DNA of 64,000 bases from contig JAVDOI010000005.1 of NCBI GenBank assembly GCA_032191485.1, positions 7,332,479 to 7,396,478 of the forward strand. Reading direction: 5' to 3'. Each line of letters starts with the position of its first letter. Within the stretch, counting starts at the first letter, position 1. The position numbers and the translations under genes are program-made. A model generated the notes under the pieces. The model had not been told where the DNA came from and ran no database searches. It worked only from the letters and a program-made list of their open reading frames with translations. The DNA is from Leptoclinus maculatus (lineage: Eukaryota > Chordata > Actinopteri > Perciformes > Stichaeidae). Positions 1-10,179 of the stretch are shown here, piece after piece.

Positions 1-1188
1 TCTTTCCTCTTCTGTTACCTTTGCCCTCCCTGACCCTGAATCCTTCTCTCTCCTATCCCTTGATACTGCTACTGATCTTCTCCTCTCCACCCTTTTCTCT
101 TCTTTGGACAACCTCTGTTCCTTCACCTCCAGGCCTGCACGGCCAACTCCACCTGTCCCCTGGCTGTCGGACTCAGTGCGTACTGAGAGATGGACCCTAA
201 GAGAGGCTGAGTGTAAATGGAGAAAAGGCAAACTCCCGGAGGACCTTCTTAACTTCCAATCTCTTCTTTACACTTTTTCCTCCTCTCTATCTACTGCTAA
301 AGCTACTTTCTTCCGCTCTAAAATCCCAACCTCTGCTTCCAATCCTAAAAAACTCTTTCTCTTTCTCTTCACTCCTCCAACCCCCACCCCCTCCTACTTC
401 CTCCCTTCTCCCTGATGATTTCGCCAACTTCTTTGACAAGAAGGTAAATGATATCAGACCCTCCTTCTCTCAGCCCCCCTCTCCCTCTCTACCCTCTCCA
501 GTTCTTCCCCCTCAGCTCTCCCTCCCCTCCCCATGCCCCATCTTACCCTATCTTGCTCCCCTCTCCCCTAACGAGGTCCTCAACCTTGTTACATCTAACC
601 GCCCCACCACGTGCTCCCTTGACCCGATCCCCTCCCCTCTTCTTCAGTCTATTGCGACTGAACTCCTTCCTTTTCTCACCCACCTCATCAACACATCTCT
701 TGTTTCAGGATGCTTTCCCACGGCTTTTAAGACTGCCACAGTCACCCCCCTTCTGAAGAAACCATCACTTGACCCCTCTGATGTCAAGAACTTCAGACCG
801 GTTTCTCTTCTACCCTTTCTATCCAAAACACTCGAACGTGCTGTCTTTAACCAACTGTCTTCCTATCTCCACCAGAACAGCCTATTGGACCCCCACCAGT
901 CCGGGTTCAAGGTGGGTCACTCGACAGAGATGTTTGAACACGGTGAACCACCAGATCCTCCTCTCCAACCTCAAGGGGATGGGCATCTCAGGCTCTGCCC
1001 TCTCCCTGTTTGCATCCTACCTGACAGGTCGATCCTACCAGGTGACATGGAGAGGGGCCGTGTCGGAACCACGCATGCTGACTACGGGGGTTCCACAAGG
1101 TTCAGTTCTGGGCCCCCTTCTCTTCTCACTCTACACAACATCTCTGGGTTCTGTTATTTGCTCGCATGACTTCTCTTACCATTGTTAT
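1..1188 (+). mobile_element. L2-like LINE reverse-transcriptase fragment, broken
   Basis: Reading across frames gives successive pieces of an L2-type non-LTR reverse transcriptase. Near 560-700 there is a segment before the fingers region; at about 745-930 come the motifs TPLLKKPSLDPSDVKNFRPV and PHQSGFKVGHSTE; at about 940-1187 come NTVNHQILLSNL, YLTGRS and GVPQGSVLGPLLFSLYTTSL (motif B). The stretch that should carry catalytic motif A (the aspartate before the AFDTVNHQ-like segment) is missing near 930, where the frame also changes. The ORF stops just before the expected ADD motif C because an LTR begins at 1189. The copy runs off the left edge and is dead. Its exact family (L2, Maui or related) cannot be settled by eye. 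Confidence 0.85.
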
Positions 1189-1589
1189 TGTCACAGTTTA
1201 GGCTTTGCCCCTGTGTTCCTGTGTCTGTGTGTGTGTATGTTTCCCCTGATTGCACTCATCCTACTCACCTGCCCAGTCCACCCAGCTGCCTTCAATCTCC
1301 TAATCACCCCACACATATATATACTCCCCTGCTTTCCCTGTGCTGGTTGTGAGATCGTCCTTAATTCGTCCCCCTGTCTGCTCCATGTTCCAGCATTTGC
1401 TCCTGGTTTGTCACTTTGCCTTTTTGTTACTTTGCCTTTTTGTTGGTTTTTGCTCGCTCCCGGTTGGAGTTGTTTTAAGTTCCTGTTTTTTGACTGCTTG
1501 GTGCTCATTAAAGAACCCGGCATTCTACTGAACCTCGTCTCCCGTGTCTGTCTGCGCTTGAGTCTCCGATCTGCCCCCCGGACGTGACA
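1189..1589 (+). mobile_element. Gypsy-type LTR inserted in the LINE
   Basis: This 401-bp block starts TGTCACAG and ends CGTGACA, so it has the short inverted ends (TGTCAC/GTGACA) of an LTR. It sits directly after the LINE frame stops. It contains a TATA-like stretch (ATATATATACTC near 1315) and an AATAAA-like CATTAAAG at about 1507. It is followed at once by a gag-like ORF, which fits a 5' LTR with leader and gag. I see no matching 3' LTR downstream, so the element is incomplete or diverged. The Gypsy label is inferred from resemblance to common fish elements. Confidence 0.6.
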
Positions 1590-1602
1590 GAACGATCTCA
1601 CC

Positions 1603-2154
1603 ATGGAAGACTCAGCAGACCAGTTTTGGGGGACCAGCTTGGCCGGGGGTGGGCCTCTGAGCGTCCAGAAGGCTAACCGCGAGCTAAGCCGCCTTTCCAC
1701 CCCTAAGAGGACCATGGCAGACTCTGCAGACCACTGGTTGGTGCACGTTGCACCACACCCGTCTGTCCAGTTTTGGGGAACCCGCTTGGCCAGGGAAGGG
1801 CCCCTGAGCTTACAGAAGGCTAACCTTGAGCTAAGCTGCCTTTTCACTCGTAAGAAAAAGAGACACAGGAGGAGGGAGCGAACCTCCGTTCCCGCTGGGC
1901 CGCAGCGATTCCCTGTTCGCGCTGGGCCGCAGCGATTCCCCGTTCCCGCTGGGCCGCAGCGATCCCCCTTTCCCGCTGGGCCGCAGCGATCCCCCTTTCC
2001 GGCCGACTCCAGCTCCCCGTGTCCTGTCGGCGGTCCGGCCGACTCCAGCTCCCCGTGTCCTGTCGGCGGTCCGGCCGACTCCAGCTGTCACCTCAGCGCC
2101 GCAGCGATCTCCGGTTCCTGCCGCTGCCTGAGCATACACAACACCACGTTATAA
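1603..2154 (+). CDS. gag-like ORF with internal repeats (retrotransposon)
   Basis: A 183-codon ORF starts 13 bp after the LTR end. The first 80 residues contain an internal duplication: the block around MEDSADQFWGTSLAGGGPL and KANRELSRL recurs as QFWGTRLAREGPLSLQKANL. A short basic stretch (KKKRHRRRER) follows, then two protein minisatellites: a 9-residue unit like VPAGPQRFP (four copies) and a 12-residue unit ADSSSPCPVGGP (two full and one partial). No CCHC knuckle, protease or RT follows, so this is only the start of a gag-type protein. A similar PQR-repeat coding block lies on the minus strand at 17.5-17.8 kb. Function as a capsid-type protein is inferred from position after the LTR. Confidence 0.5.
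   Translation: MEDSADQFWGTSLAGGGPLSVQKANRELSRLSTPKRTMADSADHWLVHVAPHPSVQFWGTRLAREGPLSLQKANLELSCLFTRKKKRHRRRERTSVPAGPQRFPVRAGPQRFPVPAGPQRSPFPAGPQRSPFPADSSSPCPVGGPADSSSPCPVGGPADSSCHLSAAAISGSCRCLSIHNTTL
1889..2000 (+). repeat. 27-bp minisatellite (4 copies) in gag-like ORF
   Basis: Four near-identical 27-bp units with the core CGCTGGGCCGCAGCGAT, keeping the reading frame (9 residues each). The last two units are identical apart from their ends, so the expansion looks recent. Confidence 0.85.
2001..2087 (+). repeat. 36-bp minisatellite (2.4 copies) in gag-like ORF
   Basis: Two identical 36-bp units beginning GGCCGACTCCAGCTCCCCGT, followed by a partial third that diverges after CCAGCT. The unit is in frame (12 residues). 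Confidence 0.85.
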
Positions 2155-3190
2155 AAATACACAGTAATTTAAGCAAAACACAAAGAAGATAATAAACACT
2201 GACCAAAATCTGCCCTGATTTACTACACCTTATGGTGAGTTGACTTCGTGGCGGTCGATGTGGTCCGTCTGAGTTCCTCGGTTCAACTCAGGATCGCGAG
2301 CTCCGTGCTGCGCAATAAACTCTCTCTGTGGCAGAGAATTTATTCGGCTCATTAAGGGAATTCTCATCCTTACGACCGGCACAAAGTCAACTTGACTGGA
2401 AATAGAAGTGTCCTTCTCTTTTTCTGAAGAATCTGTTTTATCCACCTCTGCAAGCAATTGTCCACTCCCTTTTTTCAGGATGCAAAACAAAAATTAATAA
2501 ACAGTCTTTATTCGTCCAGCGAATGTAAAACTGTTACCTACGTTTTTCTTTTAAAAGCAGCAACGTTGTGTGCTTGCCTCCTTACTTGCGAATTGAATTG
2601 CGTGGAATGGCGGTGCATTCAGGGGCTCTTAGTGGTTTTGTAAGTTGGTGGCATCCGGTCGTAAAACCGGAAGTCCCGCCTCGGCATTCCCCGGCCTCGT
2701 CCAATGAGAGCAGTGCCGCGTTTTCTCAACCAAACATTGTCAGATTCTTTATTGTGGGGGTTTGGTCCTTATCAACCCAAATCAGGCCCCTAAATGAACA
2801 TACAGGCCAGATCCCTTTGTTTCAAAGCACATGGTCAGAAGCACATGGTCCCAACACAAGTGGGGTTTGTGAAAAATGAATGGGATAGGGGATAAAACAG
2901 TATAAAAGCATATTAATACACTGGTGTTTTTAAATATACAGTATATATATATAAAAAATTGTAAAAAACATTAAACAAAAGACAAAGGTGTAAACAATTT
3001 ATATATAAAAAAGATTATATATAAAAGACGGTAAGTGCTTGGTTGAAAAGTGGTCACATCTAAAAGTTAAAAAGTGCTGTAAAAGAATAAATAAATAAAA
3101 CATACATAAGAAACACTTGCCTAACCAGGCTTTATCCAGGACTGGAATCTCATGCTCTATCACTCTAACACCCAACACCTACTTCAGATG
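2155..3190. other. no recognisable gene; GC-balanced then AT-rich
   Basis: I recognise no family here. 2230-2760 has balanced composition and an 86-codon minus ORF with no familiar motif. From about 2880 the DNA is AT-rich with TATATA runs and short A/T tracts. Confidence 0.5.
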
Positions 3191-3194
3191 TTTT

Positions 3195-3432
3195 TATTTT
3201 TTTCATTTGGTAAATGGACTTGTACTTGTACTTCCGACCACTACATGTCATTCACCCATTCACACCCATTCATACACTCAGGACTACCTAACCATTCATA
3301 CGCCTATGAAGGCTGTGCCTGCGGCATATGAATTTAGGGACACATCGACATGGACTAGCGGAGCCGGGAATGGAACCTCCGATCCTATAATTGAAGGATG
3401 ACCAGCTCTAACACTGAGCCACACTCGCCTTC
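3195..3432 (-). mobile_element. tRNA-derived SINE copy
   Basis: On the minus strand the right-hand end reads like a tRNA promoter head: an A box around TGGCTCAGTGTTAGAG and a B box around GGTTCCATTCCC. The rest carries CATTCATACACTCA-type words. Related copies occur at 16.85 kb (plus) and 28.4 kb (minus). The tRNA head is too degenerate to be a real tRNA gene. Confidence 0.7.
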
Positions 3433-3439
3433 TTGAGCC

Positions 3440-4240
3440 ACAGTTGCCTCTGACATTTCTGCTCAGTATTCAACACAATGTCCCCCTTGAAATTCATTGA
3501 TAAACTTAGCATTCTCGGCTTGAGTACCTCACTATGCATCGAGTTCTTTCTTCCCAAACAGACCCTAGGCAGCTCAGATTGGAAGCCACACCTCCTCCAC
3601 TCTAGTGTTGAATACCGCAGCCCCCCAGGGCTGTGTGCTCGGAAAACTACCTACTGCTTTACATCAGTAAAACTAGGAGCTGATTGTTGATCTTAGAAAA
3701 AAAAGGGGGTGAAGACACACATCCCTGCCTACATCAATGGAGCTGAGGTGGAGCACGTGAACAGTTTAGGTTCCTGCGAAAGTTCTGACACAATGACCAC
3801 AAATCTCCATCCTGGTGAAAAAAGCTCATAAACAGCTGTATTTTTTAAGAAAACATAGAAGGGCAAAATTCCTATTCAAAGTTCTCGTTAACTTTTATAG
3901 AAGAGCAATAAAAAGCATCATGACTGGAGACATAAATAGGATGGGATGTGCACAGCCAAGGACAGGAGGGCTCTATAGCGGGTGATTAAAACCGCTTAGA
4001 ATATCATTGGTACCCATCTACTAAGCAATAATGATAATGGTGACTATATTGATGAGAGGTGCCTGCGAAGAGCCGAAAGAATATTTAAAGACAATACCCT
4101 GCCCCGCCACAGCCTGTTCACCCTACTGCAGTCTGAGAAGAGATACAGAAGCATATGCTGCTGTACCTTTAGTTTTTTGTGTGTGTTTTCTTATGTAGCA
4201 TAATTGAACATAAAGTCATTAAAAATGTTCTACTATAGTT
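3440..4240 (+). mobile_element. decayed LINE 3' region (L2/Rex1-like)
   Basis: Short pieces in shifting frames match the end of a fish LINE RT: AAPQGCVLG-like near 3615, an IPAYINGAEVEHVN-like stretch near 3725, and at about 4040-4155 the C-terminal DERCLRRAERIFKDNT and LPRHSLFTLLQSEKRYRSI. Many stops and frameshifts show an old copy. It ends near the CATAAAGTCATTAAAA stretch at about 4210. Confidence 0.75.
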
Positions 4241-4249
4241 TACCATACT

Positions 4250-4523
4250 ACAACTATGTTGCTGAAACTGCTACAACTCGGCTCAAAGGCTGCCACATAA
4301 AGGGAGACAAGACAAGTGTAAAAGTAATAAATACACATTTATTCTAAGAATACAAAAACTAAAACAAAACAAATAAGCAGTCGTATCAGCCAAAGAAGAG
4401 GGCAGCCCGCCCCCTGTTCAGGTGTGGAGTCTTTATATCTGTCACCACACCAGGACCAAGTGTGGCTCATCAGCTGCTGATCAACATCCTGAAAAACAGC
4501 AAACAGGACATAGACCCCTAGTG
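4250..4523. other. short unassigned spacer
   Basis: AT-rich to 4380, then a CAC/GTG-containing stretch up to the hAT terminus. No recognisable gene. Confidence 0.4.
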
Positions 4524-4823
4524 CAGTGGTTCCCAGACTGGGGGGCGCACCCCCAAGGGGGGGTGCAGTGGAACTACAGGGGGGCGCGGCTTCATCACCA
4601 ACCCACACACACAGGCACACACACACACCGGTAAAACAATATAAAATAAAATTACAACAAATACAATTGCAAACAAGTTGTAAAGATAGGGCACTATAGC
4701 ATATGGTTGCACCTAAGAAATACAAATAGAATAAAAAGAAATCAAGCGGAACCGACGTGACATGCACTGCGTTCCAACCACGCCCCCCAGAGTGGCTCAT
4801 GTTACAGACCGACTAGAGGCAAA

Positions 4824-4826
<3 letters not shown>

Positions 4827-4859
<33 letters not shown>
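4827..4859. repeat. (AG)n microsatellite
   Basis: An uninterrupted AG dinucleotide run of about 33 bp inside the hAT element. A similar GA-rich stretch (AAAGAGAGCGAGAAAG) resumes at 5955, right after the nested element, so the nested insertion landed in a GA-rich tract. Confidence 0.95.
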
Positions 4860-4863
<4 letters not shown>

Positions 4864-4877
4864 CACAGCGACACAAA

Positions 4878-5954
4878 GGGTACATCCCAAGTCTCTTAAT
4901 TGCATCCCCGTTTCCCTCACTTGTGTCCTTTCATTGCGTCTCAGTCCCTCCCCCCAGGGATGCATGGAGAGACGCAAGGAAACCATGCGAGGAGAGAGGA
5001 AACGAGGAAATATGTTTTAAGAGATGTGAGACGTCCTTTCCTCAGTTGCGTCACGTGAAGCAACGTCTGTTTCTGATCACAGCTGGATCAGCTGTCAGTC
5101 GGCTTTAACAGCTGGAGAGACTTTTGAGAAGTTTTTCTGTACAGATGATCACTGTACTTAACAATAGTAACTAATAATCCTAGTAACTAATAAATACACA
5201 GTAATCATCACTGTGAGGTGTTTCTCTCTGTAGCCTGTTACCTCTTTAACAAACTATGTCCTGTTTATAAGCACAGGATCGATTTCTACGGGCAGAATGG
5301 GTTTGACTTATTTATGACTTATTTGCGTCTGTACGTTTTGAAATTGTGACTGTGATGTCATTAAATAACCCAGAATATGATTATGGTTTCTCTTAAATGA
5401 TATAACTCATCAAACTCGACACTCAGGAATGATCAGCCTCACGTGACTGAATGAAATGATGATAAATTATGTAAAAAGCTCTCTCTGACTTTAATTGTAT
5501 TCATAATAAAAGTTATTGAGGGAAACATCAGATCATTAAAAGACAAATCTTTCTAATAAATGAAGAAAGTTGTTTGTGGTCCTTTTGTTGTTCAGACCTA
5601 CAATGAACATATATTTAAACCAGACGATGAATCAGAAAACTAATCAAATATAAAGCTAGAGTTTAATCTGCGATCTGTCTTCACTGTTTACATGTTGAAA
5701 AGATTCTTATCAGTCCGATCGGCTGCAGCGTCCAATCACATCACTGACGAACAATGAGGGGGCGTGTCGGCTGTTAAAACACTTCCTGGAAGCCTGTTCT
5801 CGTGCGTCCTCGTTCATGGCTCCTCGGAGATCCCTCCTCGATCCTCAGATCAGAAATAAGAGCTTTGGGACAGCCGTCAATATGGCGGAGCAGAACAACT
5901 TCCGGTTCAAGCGAGGATCGAGGAAATGACAATTAAGAGACTTGGGATGTACCC
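4878..5954. mobile_element. nested inverted-repeat DNA element (MITE-like)
   Basis: Begins GGGTACATCCCAAGTCTCTT and ends with its reverse complement AAGAGACTTGGGATGTACCC. The near-perfect inverted arms run for about 25 bp. AAA flanks both sides, which could be a 3-bp target duplication or chance. The interior has no long ORF. Both ends carry CG-bearing words (GAGGAAACGAGG and GCGAGGATCGAGG) that may be subterminal binding sites. It lies wholly inside the hAT element. The superfamily is not assigned. Confidence 0.75.
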
Positions 5955-6035
5955 AAAGAGAGCGAGAAAGACACAGAGCGACACAGAAAGAGAAAGAGAA
6001 AAAGATAAGAGATAGGAAGGAAGCGATGTACCACG

Positions 6036-6305
6036 ATGGACAGATGTGTGACTGGTATAAAGAGCAAATCAGATGGTAAGTCTGTTACAGCTGTAACAGG
6101 CGACGCGACCACCACAACAACGGCACAAAAACAGGTACAAGCAAGAAAATATAACGAGGCATATCTGTCCCTGGGCTTTACGAGCACTATGGTCGGCCAA
6201 GAAGAGAGACCCCAGTGTGTTGTGTGTCTTAAAATACTGGCGTCAGACAGTATGAAGCCCACTAAATGGAAAAGACACTTTGAAACCCACCATGTGATCA
6301 TGTGA
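6036..6305 (+). CDS. BED zinc-finger N-terminal fragment of hAT transposase
   Basis: An 89-codon ORF. Residues 36-89 fit the N-terminus of ZBED5-like hAT proteins: ARKYNEAYLSLGFTS, then a BED-type finger with CVVC, the spacing MKPTKWKRHFETHH and the two closing histidines. The known role of BED fingers is DNA binding by transposases and domesticated ZBED proteins. The ORF ends at a TGA soon after the finger and the DDE-like catalytic and dimerisation parts are absent. It is therefore a fragment or, less likely, a small stand-alone DNA-binding protein. No promoter or splice evidence supports expression. Confidence 0.7.
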   Translation: MDRCVTGIKSKSDGKSVTAVTGDATTTTTAQKQVQARKYNEAYLSLGFTSTMVGQEERPQCVVCLKILASDSMKPTKWKRHFETHHVIM

Positions 6306-6769
6306 ACAAGCACCTAGATATGTTATTTTCTTGTTTGAGAGAACCTGCTGTTAAATGTGGGGAAATATACCTAGTTTGTTCCTAACTTCAATTTTAACAT
6401 TTGAAGTTAATTTTACTTGAAAATATATTCAAGAATGTAAAGCAATTAATATGTCTGAAAGCACTACTTGAAAGCAATCTAAAGTTCAATCTTTTTGGAA
6501 ATTGATTTTATTATTGCTATTTTTTTTCAGTAAAACAAACTGAACAATAAACTGTTAAGTGAAGTGATATGTACTTATTTTAGAAAGAAACTAATATTTT
6601 ATAGAGTTTATATATTATAATGCAATTAATTCAAAACAAATAAGGTACGACCGATTTGGGGTGGGGGGGTCGGGAGCGGTGGGGGGGCTTACAATGTTCC
6701 TATATGATCAAAGGGGGGCTTGACAGAAAAAGTTTGGGAACCACTGCCATAGAGGAAGGGAGGGGTCAT

Positions 6770-7900
6770 CACATAACATACTATGTTTTTTATGACATTG
6801 TTTACGATATACTATATTATGACGGGTTTTTTGTTTTTTTTATGACATACTTCTGGCAATTGCTTTATGGCAATACTATACTATTAAACTTTTGAATGGC
6901 ATTCTATACCATGGCATTTTATGGCATACTATACGATGGCTTTTTATGAGAAAAAAAGACACTATACTATACTATATACACATATTTTATGAATAAGATC
7001 ATAAAATATGACTTTATTACTATCACAGTGTAGTATGCCTTTTTTATGGCATACTACACTGTGATATTTGTATGGCATTTCTATGACATTTCACTGTGAC
7101 ATATTATAATACTTTCTTTTTATAACATACTATATTCTAGATTGTATTAATGCATATGATGCTATGGTATGGCCATACAATGACATTTCTTTGGCACACC
7201 ACAATATAATAATTATTATTACACACTGTACAAAGACAATTTCTATGGCATTTAAGGCATATTTTACTTTATGGTATTTCATAAGAGTCAAAAATATAGT
7301 ATAGTATACCATAAAAATATCAGACAAAGTCATTATATTGTATTTCATAAATATGTCAAAGAATATCATAGTATAGTATGCCATTAAATGTTACTGAATA
7401 GTTTCGCAATATTTCCTTCATAGAATTATCGTAATAATATATTAGTCATAAAACGTAATTTAAAGTCATAGCATAGTCAGAGAAATGCCATGGAAAATGT
7501 CTAGTATCGGATGCAAAAATAATAGTATTTCATAAAGAATGGCAAACAAATGTATTAGTATGTTATGCCATGACATTTTTTTTTAAAATAAAAAGTCATA
7601 GTATAGTATTGAATAAAAGTCATAAAAGTTCCATAGAATAGTATGCCAAAAAATGTGTATGTCATTAAAAACGGCCATGAAAAGTCAGTTTGCCACAAAG
7701 TGTCAAAAATGTTACAGTATTGCCTGCCATGAAAAAATAGTACGTCAAAGCAAAGTTGTAGCACAGTATGCCATAAAAAAAGAATCAAATAGTATGTCAT
7801 AAAAAATCATAGTATAGTATGCTTTGGAAATGTAATACATAAAAATGATTGTATGGTATGCGATAAAAATGTCAGTGTAGTTTGCAACAAAACTGTGAGG
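6770..7900. repeat. degenerate AT-rich satellite with strand switch
   Basis: The word ATGGCATACTATAC recurs with variation in 6770-7070. From about 7300 to 7880 its reverse complement (ATAGTATGCCATAAAAA and TCATAGTATAGTATG) dominates. Unit spacing is roughly 30-40 bp and copies are strongly diverged. Small ORFs here are by-products of the repeat. Confidence 0.8.
7021..7066. repeat. perfect 19-bp hairpin in the satellite
   Basis: Left arm TATCACAGTGTAGTATGCC (7021-7039), 8-nt T-rich loop, and right arm GGCATACTACACTGTGATA (7048-7066), an exact reverse complement. It lies near the place where the satellite unit changes strand. Confidence 0.95.
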
Positions 7901-8795
7901 TAAATCAAAAGGTACGTCCTTACCCTCCTTATTCTCTTCTTTCTTTCTGTCTTTCCTGTATCTAAAAATCCCAATAGTGGCCAAATAAGTGATAATATGC
8001 GTTTGTCTGATATCCTTGTTTGTATTTGGAAACAACTGTAACTGTTATGATACAGATGGATTGTTAAATTATAATTATTTTTGCATTATTTTACCTGCTC
8101 TGTGCCATAGATGATAATCAATTTGATTATTAAAAGCTGAAAAGCTTGAATCCATTTGGATCCTTAAATTTAGCATTAATAATGCAGCTATGTTCTAATT
8201 ACAAACTTGTACTCATACATGTACATATTTGTTATATTTTCCCAATGTCTTTCAAAAAACTGTATTGTAAAGTTTCTATTCTAGGTTCTTGAGTTTCCAG
8301 TACTTTTTCTTCCCCTTCATTTTCTCTCAATGTCTTTATTGGATTTACAGACAACAAGGCTACCTTGCAAGTGGAAACCTACTTGAAAACTTTTATTCAG
8401 ATTCTTCTGTTAATTGACATTTCAAATTATTTTTCCAAAGGAAATTTAAAGATAAAAGTTTGTAATGCAGCAACAAGTTACATTATTATTATGATGATGT
8501 TGATAATGATTATTATTATTATTATTATTAATAATAATAATAATACATTTATTTTAGTGTTACTGACAGTATTTAGCATGCTACGTTTCATCTCAATGAT
8601 AGCACTAAGAGTTTGGTTAGGCTTATATTAGTGGTTAATGGGAACGTTGCCTTCCAGGTGAAAGCGACAAAAGCGAGTTTTTGAAAAATACTTGAGAAGC
8701 AAGATTCTTTTAAAAATTGTTAAAAATTGTAATCAGTGGTCATTTTCTTTTGGTCAGGACTTTCAGTTTCAATTCAAGCCAAGATCCGTTATCAC
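7900..8795. other. AT-rich spacer with an (ATT)n tract
   Basis: No gene recognised. It contains an ATT/AAT trinucleotide tract at about 8484-8547, in which ATT units pass into AAT units. The right end leads into the Harbinger remnant. Confidence 0.6.
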
Positions 8796-8800
8796 ATCAC

Positions 8801-9057
8801 GATGACTTCCTATACGAGCGCTATCGATTCTGCCGACAAGGAATCATTTAATCAAGACCTTCTGGAGTCATACATTGTGAACACCACACACAGCAGAGCA
8901 TTGACCGTCTCACAGACTGTATCATAACCGTGCGCTTTTTTGCGAGTGGTACATTATTGTACAGTGTCGGCGATGCCGCTGCATGCCGTGCTGTTCGTAA
9001 AGTTTATTTGGTGCTTAAGAAACTTATGGATGTGTTCAATACATTACCATGGCACAT
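8801..9057 (+). pseudogene. PIF/Harbinger transposase fragment
   Basis: In successive frames the sequence reads DDFLYERYRF, then a stretch ending NTTHSRALTVSQTV, then RFFASGTLLYSVGDA, then CRAVRKVYLVLKKLMDVFN. These match in order the N-terminal half of HARBI1-like transposases (the RFFASG...GDA...CRAVR...FP region before the catalytic core). At least two frameshifts and a missing segment between GDA and CRAVR break it. The DDE catalytic part is not visible downstream. The family's known role is cut-and-paste transposition together with a Myb/SANT-like partner, a piece of which lies about 550 bp to the right on the other strand. Confidence 0.75.
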
Positions 9058-9606
9058 ATTGTATGGACTCACCATTCTGAATAATGTTTTTGTGCTTAGG
9101 TTTTACTTGTTCCCATGTCCTCTTGATGGCTGGTTAAACTACATGGGGGTTGAAAGCACTCATAATTATATGATGTTGTTAGTACACCATAGCATATCAT
9201 TATTGTACTCATGATAAGAATAGAGAGAATCACACAATGTCTTTTCACTGCTTCAATTGATTGAATGTCTGATTATGAATAATATACATACACAGATTCG
9301 CACACACATATTCAAACTCCTAGTTCTATATGGTAATCTACACATACATATATACACATATATAGTACATGATACATGAGCGCATAGAGTACATATATCC
9401 TAGTATCTATTAATTCGTATCTATTAGATACTCTTTGGGCTTGTTTTATCTACTTATTCTGAAAGAGTTGAGATAATTATTTTCGCTATAAGATCTCATT
9501 CGATGATGCATTCCATTAAGCCTACTGCCGCACATTTAAAGAAATATAATCTGATTGATTGGGGTGATGAGGCACTTAAAATTAGCCTAACATTTTCCCA
9601 ACACTT

Positions 9607-9790
9607 AGGCATTTAACTTGTCAGCGATATTTTGCCATGCTTCTTGTCTAGCCCTCTCAGCGGTGGCGGTGTTAGATTTAGCCATGATTATGGTCTTGAA
9701 TTCCTCATATGCGTTCATGATCATCTCCTGCTCGCCAGCGGAGAAAAAAGACGCTCTTTCTTTTACTTTATTCGCTATTGTACTGTTAGA
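9607..9790 (-). pseudogene. Harbinger Myb/SANT-like partner protein fragment
   Basis: Read on the minus strand, the frame gives KVKERASFFSAGEQEMIM, then NAYEEFKTIIMAKSNTATAE, then RARQEAWQNIADKLNA and a stop. This matches the first part of the Myb/SANT-like DNA-binding protein encoded beside Harbinger transposases (a helix starting with a GEQE-type motif, a charged helix, then the WQ.IAD.LNA helix). The frame stops right where the domain would continue, probably by a small deletion. Together with the transposase piece at 8.8-9.06 kb in the convergent orientation, it shows that a two-gene Harbinger element once occupied about 8.7-9.9 kb. Confidence 0.65.
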
Positions 9791-9979
9791 AAATCATGGT
9801 TTCGGTGATCGACGCTTCCCCCTTTTAACGTAAAACGGGCACGCCCAATTATCCTGATGACTGAGGTCTGGTTCGAATTAACGAGATTGTTTGAGCGCTG
9901 ATCAGCCTTTGAGAAACCGAGATAGCCTGCCTTCAATCATCGAGGTAATTTAAGCTGGATAAGTGGACATTTGATCGAC

Positions 9980-10171
9980 TTAGTTGAACCACGTACGAGG
10001 AACGGGGCCCTGGGCCTGTTTAGATGAACACAAAGCTGATATCTTGGCAGAAACTGAAGAAAGACACACACGAAGCTCTTCCTCAACAGCTCTCAGTCTC
10101 TCTCTGTTTTTAGTTTGTTGTCCAGGGCCCAGTTCAGAGTCTGCATTTTTCCTTTTCAAATATTTCTCCAT
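9980..10171 (-). CDS. internally deleted hAT transposase ORF (N-term joined to C-term)
   Basis: A 63-codon minus ORF starts MEKYLKRKNAD, a start typical of hAT/ZBED-like transposases in fish. It then runs straight into RLRAVEEELRVCLSSVSAKI and SALCSSKQAQ, which resembles the extreme C-terminus of the same protein class. No BED finger or catalytic core lies between. This fits an internal-deletion derivative that kept both termini of the gene. Termini of the element are not obvious. Fragment identity is by motif resemblance only. Confidence 0.5.
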   Translation of the reverse strand: MEKYLKRKNADSELGPGQQTKNRERLRAVEEELRVCLSSVSAKISALCSSKQAQGPVPRTWFN

Positions 10172-10179
10172 CGCTGTTC

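Larger units (their letters stand above)
4524..6746 (+). mobile_element. hAT transposon (BED-finger type), non-autonomous
   Basis: The left end CAGTGGTTCCCAGACTGG and the right end TTTGGGAACCACTG form hAT-type terminal inverted repeats. The flanking 8-mers CCCTAGTG and CCATAGAG match at 6 of 8 positions, as expected for an aged hAT target duplication. G-rich subterminal tracts lie at both ends (4541-4590 and 6658-6720). Inside are a (GA)n tract, a second inverted-repeat element (4878-5954) and one BED-finger ORF. The catalytic part of a hAT transposase is absent, so this copy could only have moved with help from elsewhere. Confidence 0.8.

Noticed and set aside
769..1587. 272-codon plus ORF as a single gene
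   Set aside because: It is a chimera: LINE RT up to 1187, then LTR sequence read through in frame.
1861..2090. CRISPR-like array
   Set aside because: The repeats are contiguous minisatellite units without spacers, inside a eukaryotic retroelement.
3195..3432. tRNA gene on the minus strand
   Set aside because: A and B boxes are present but the clover leaf cannot form well and the head is joined to a SINE body; related copies occur elsewhere.
4339..4800. 153-codon minus ORF
   Set aside because: Crosses the hAT terminus and its G-rich subterminal tract; no domain and no splice context.
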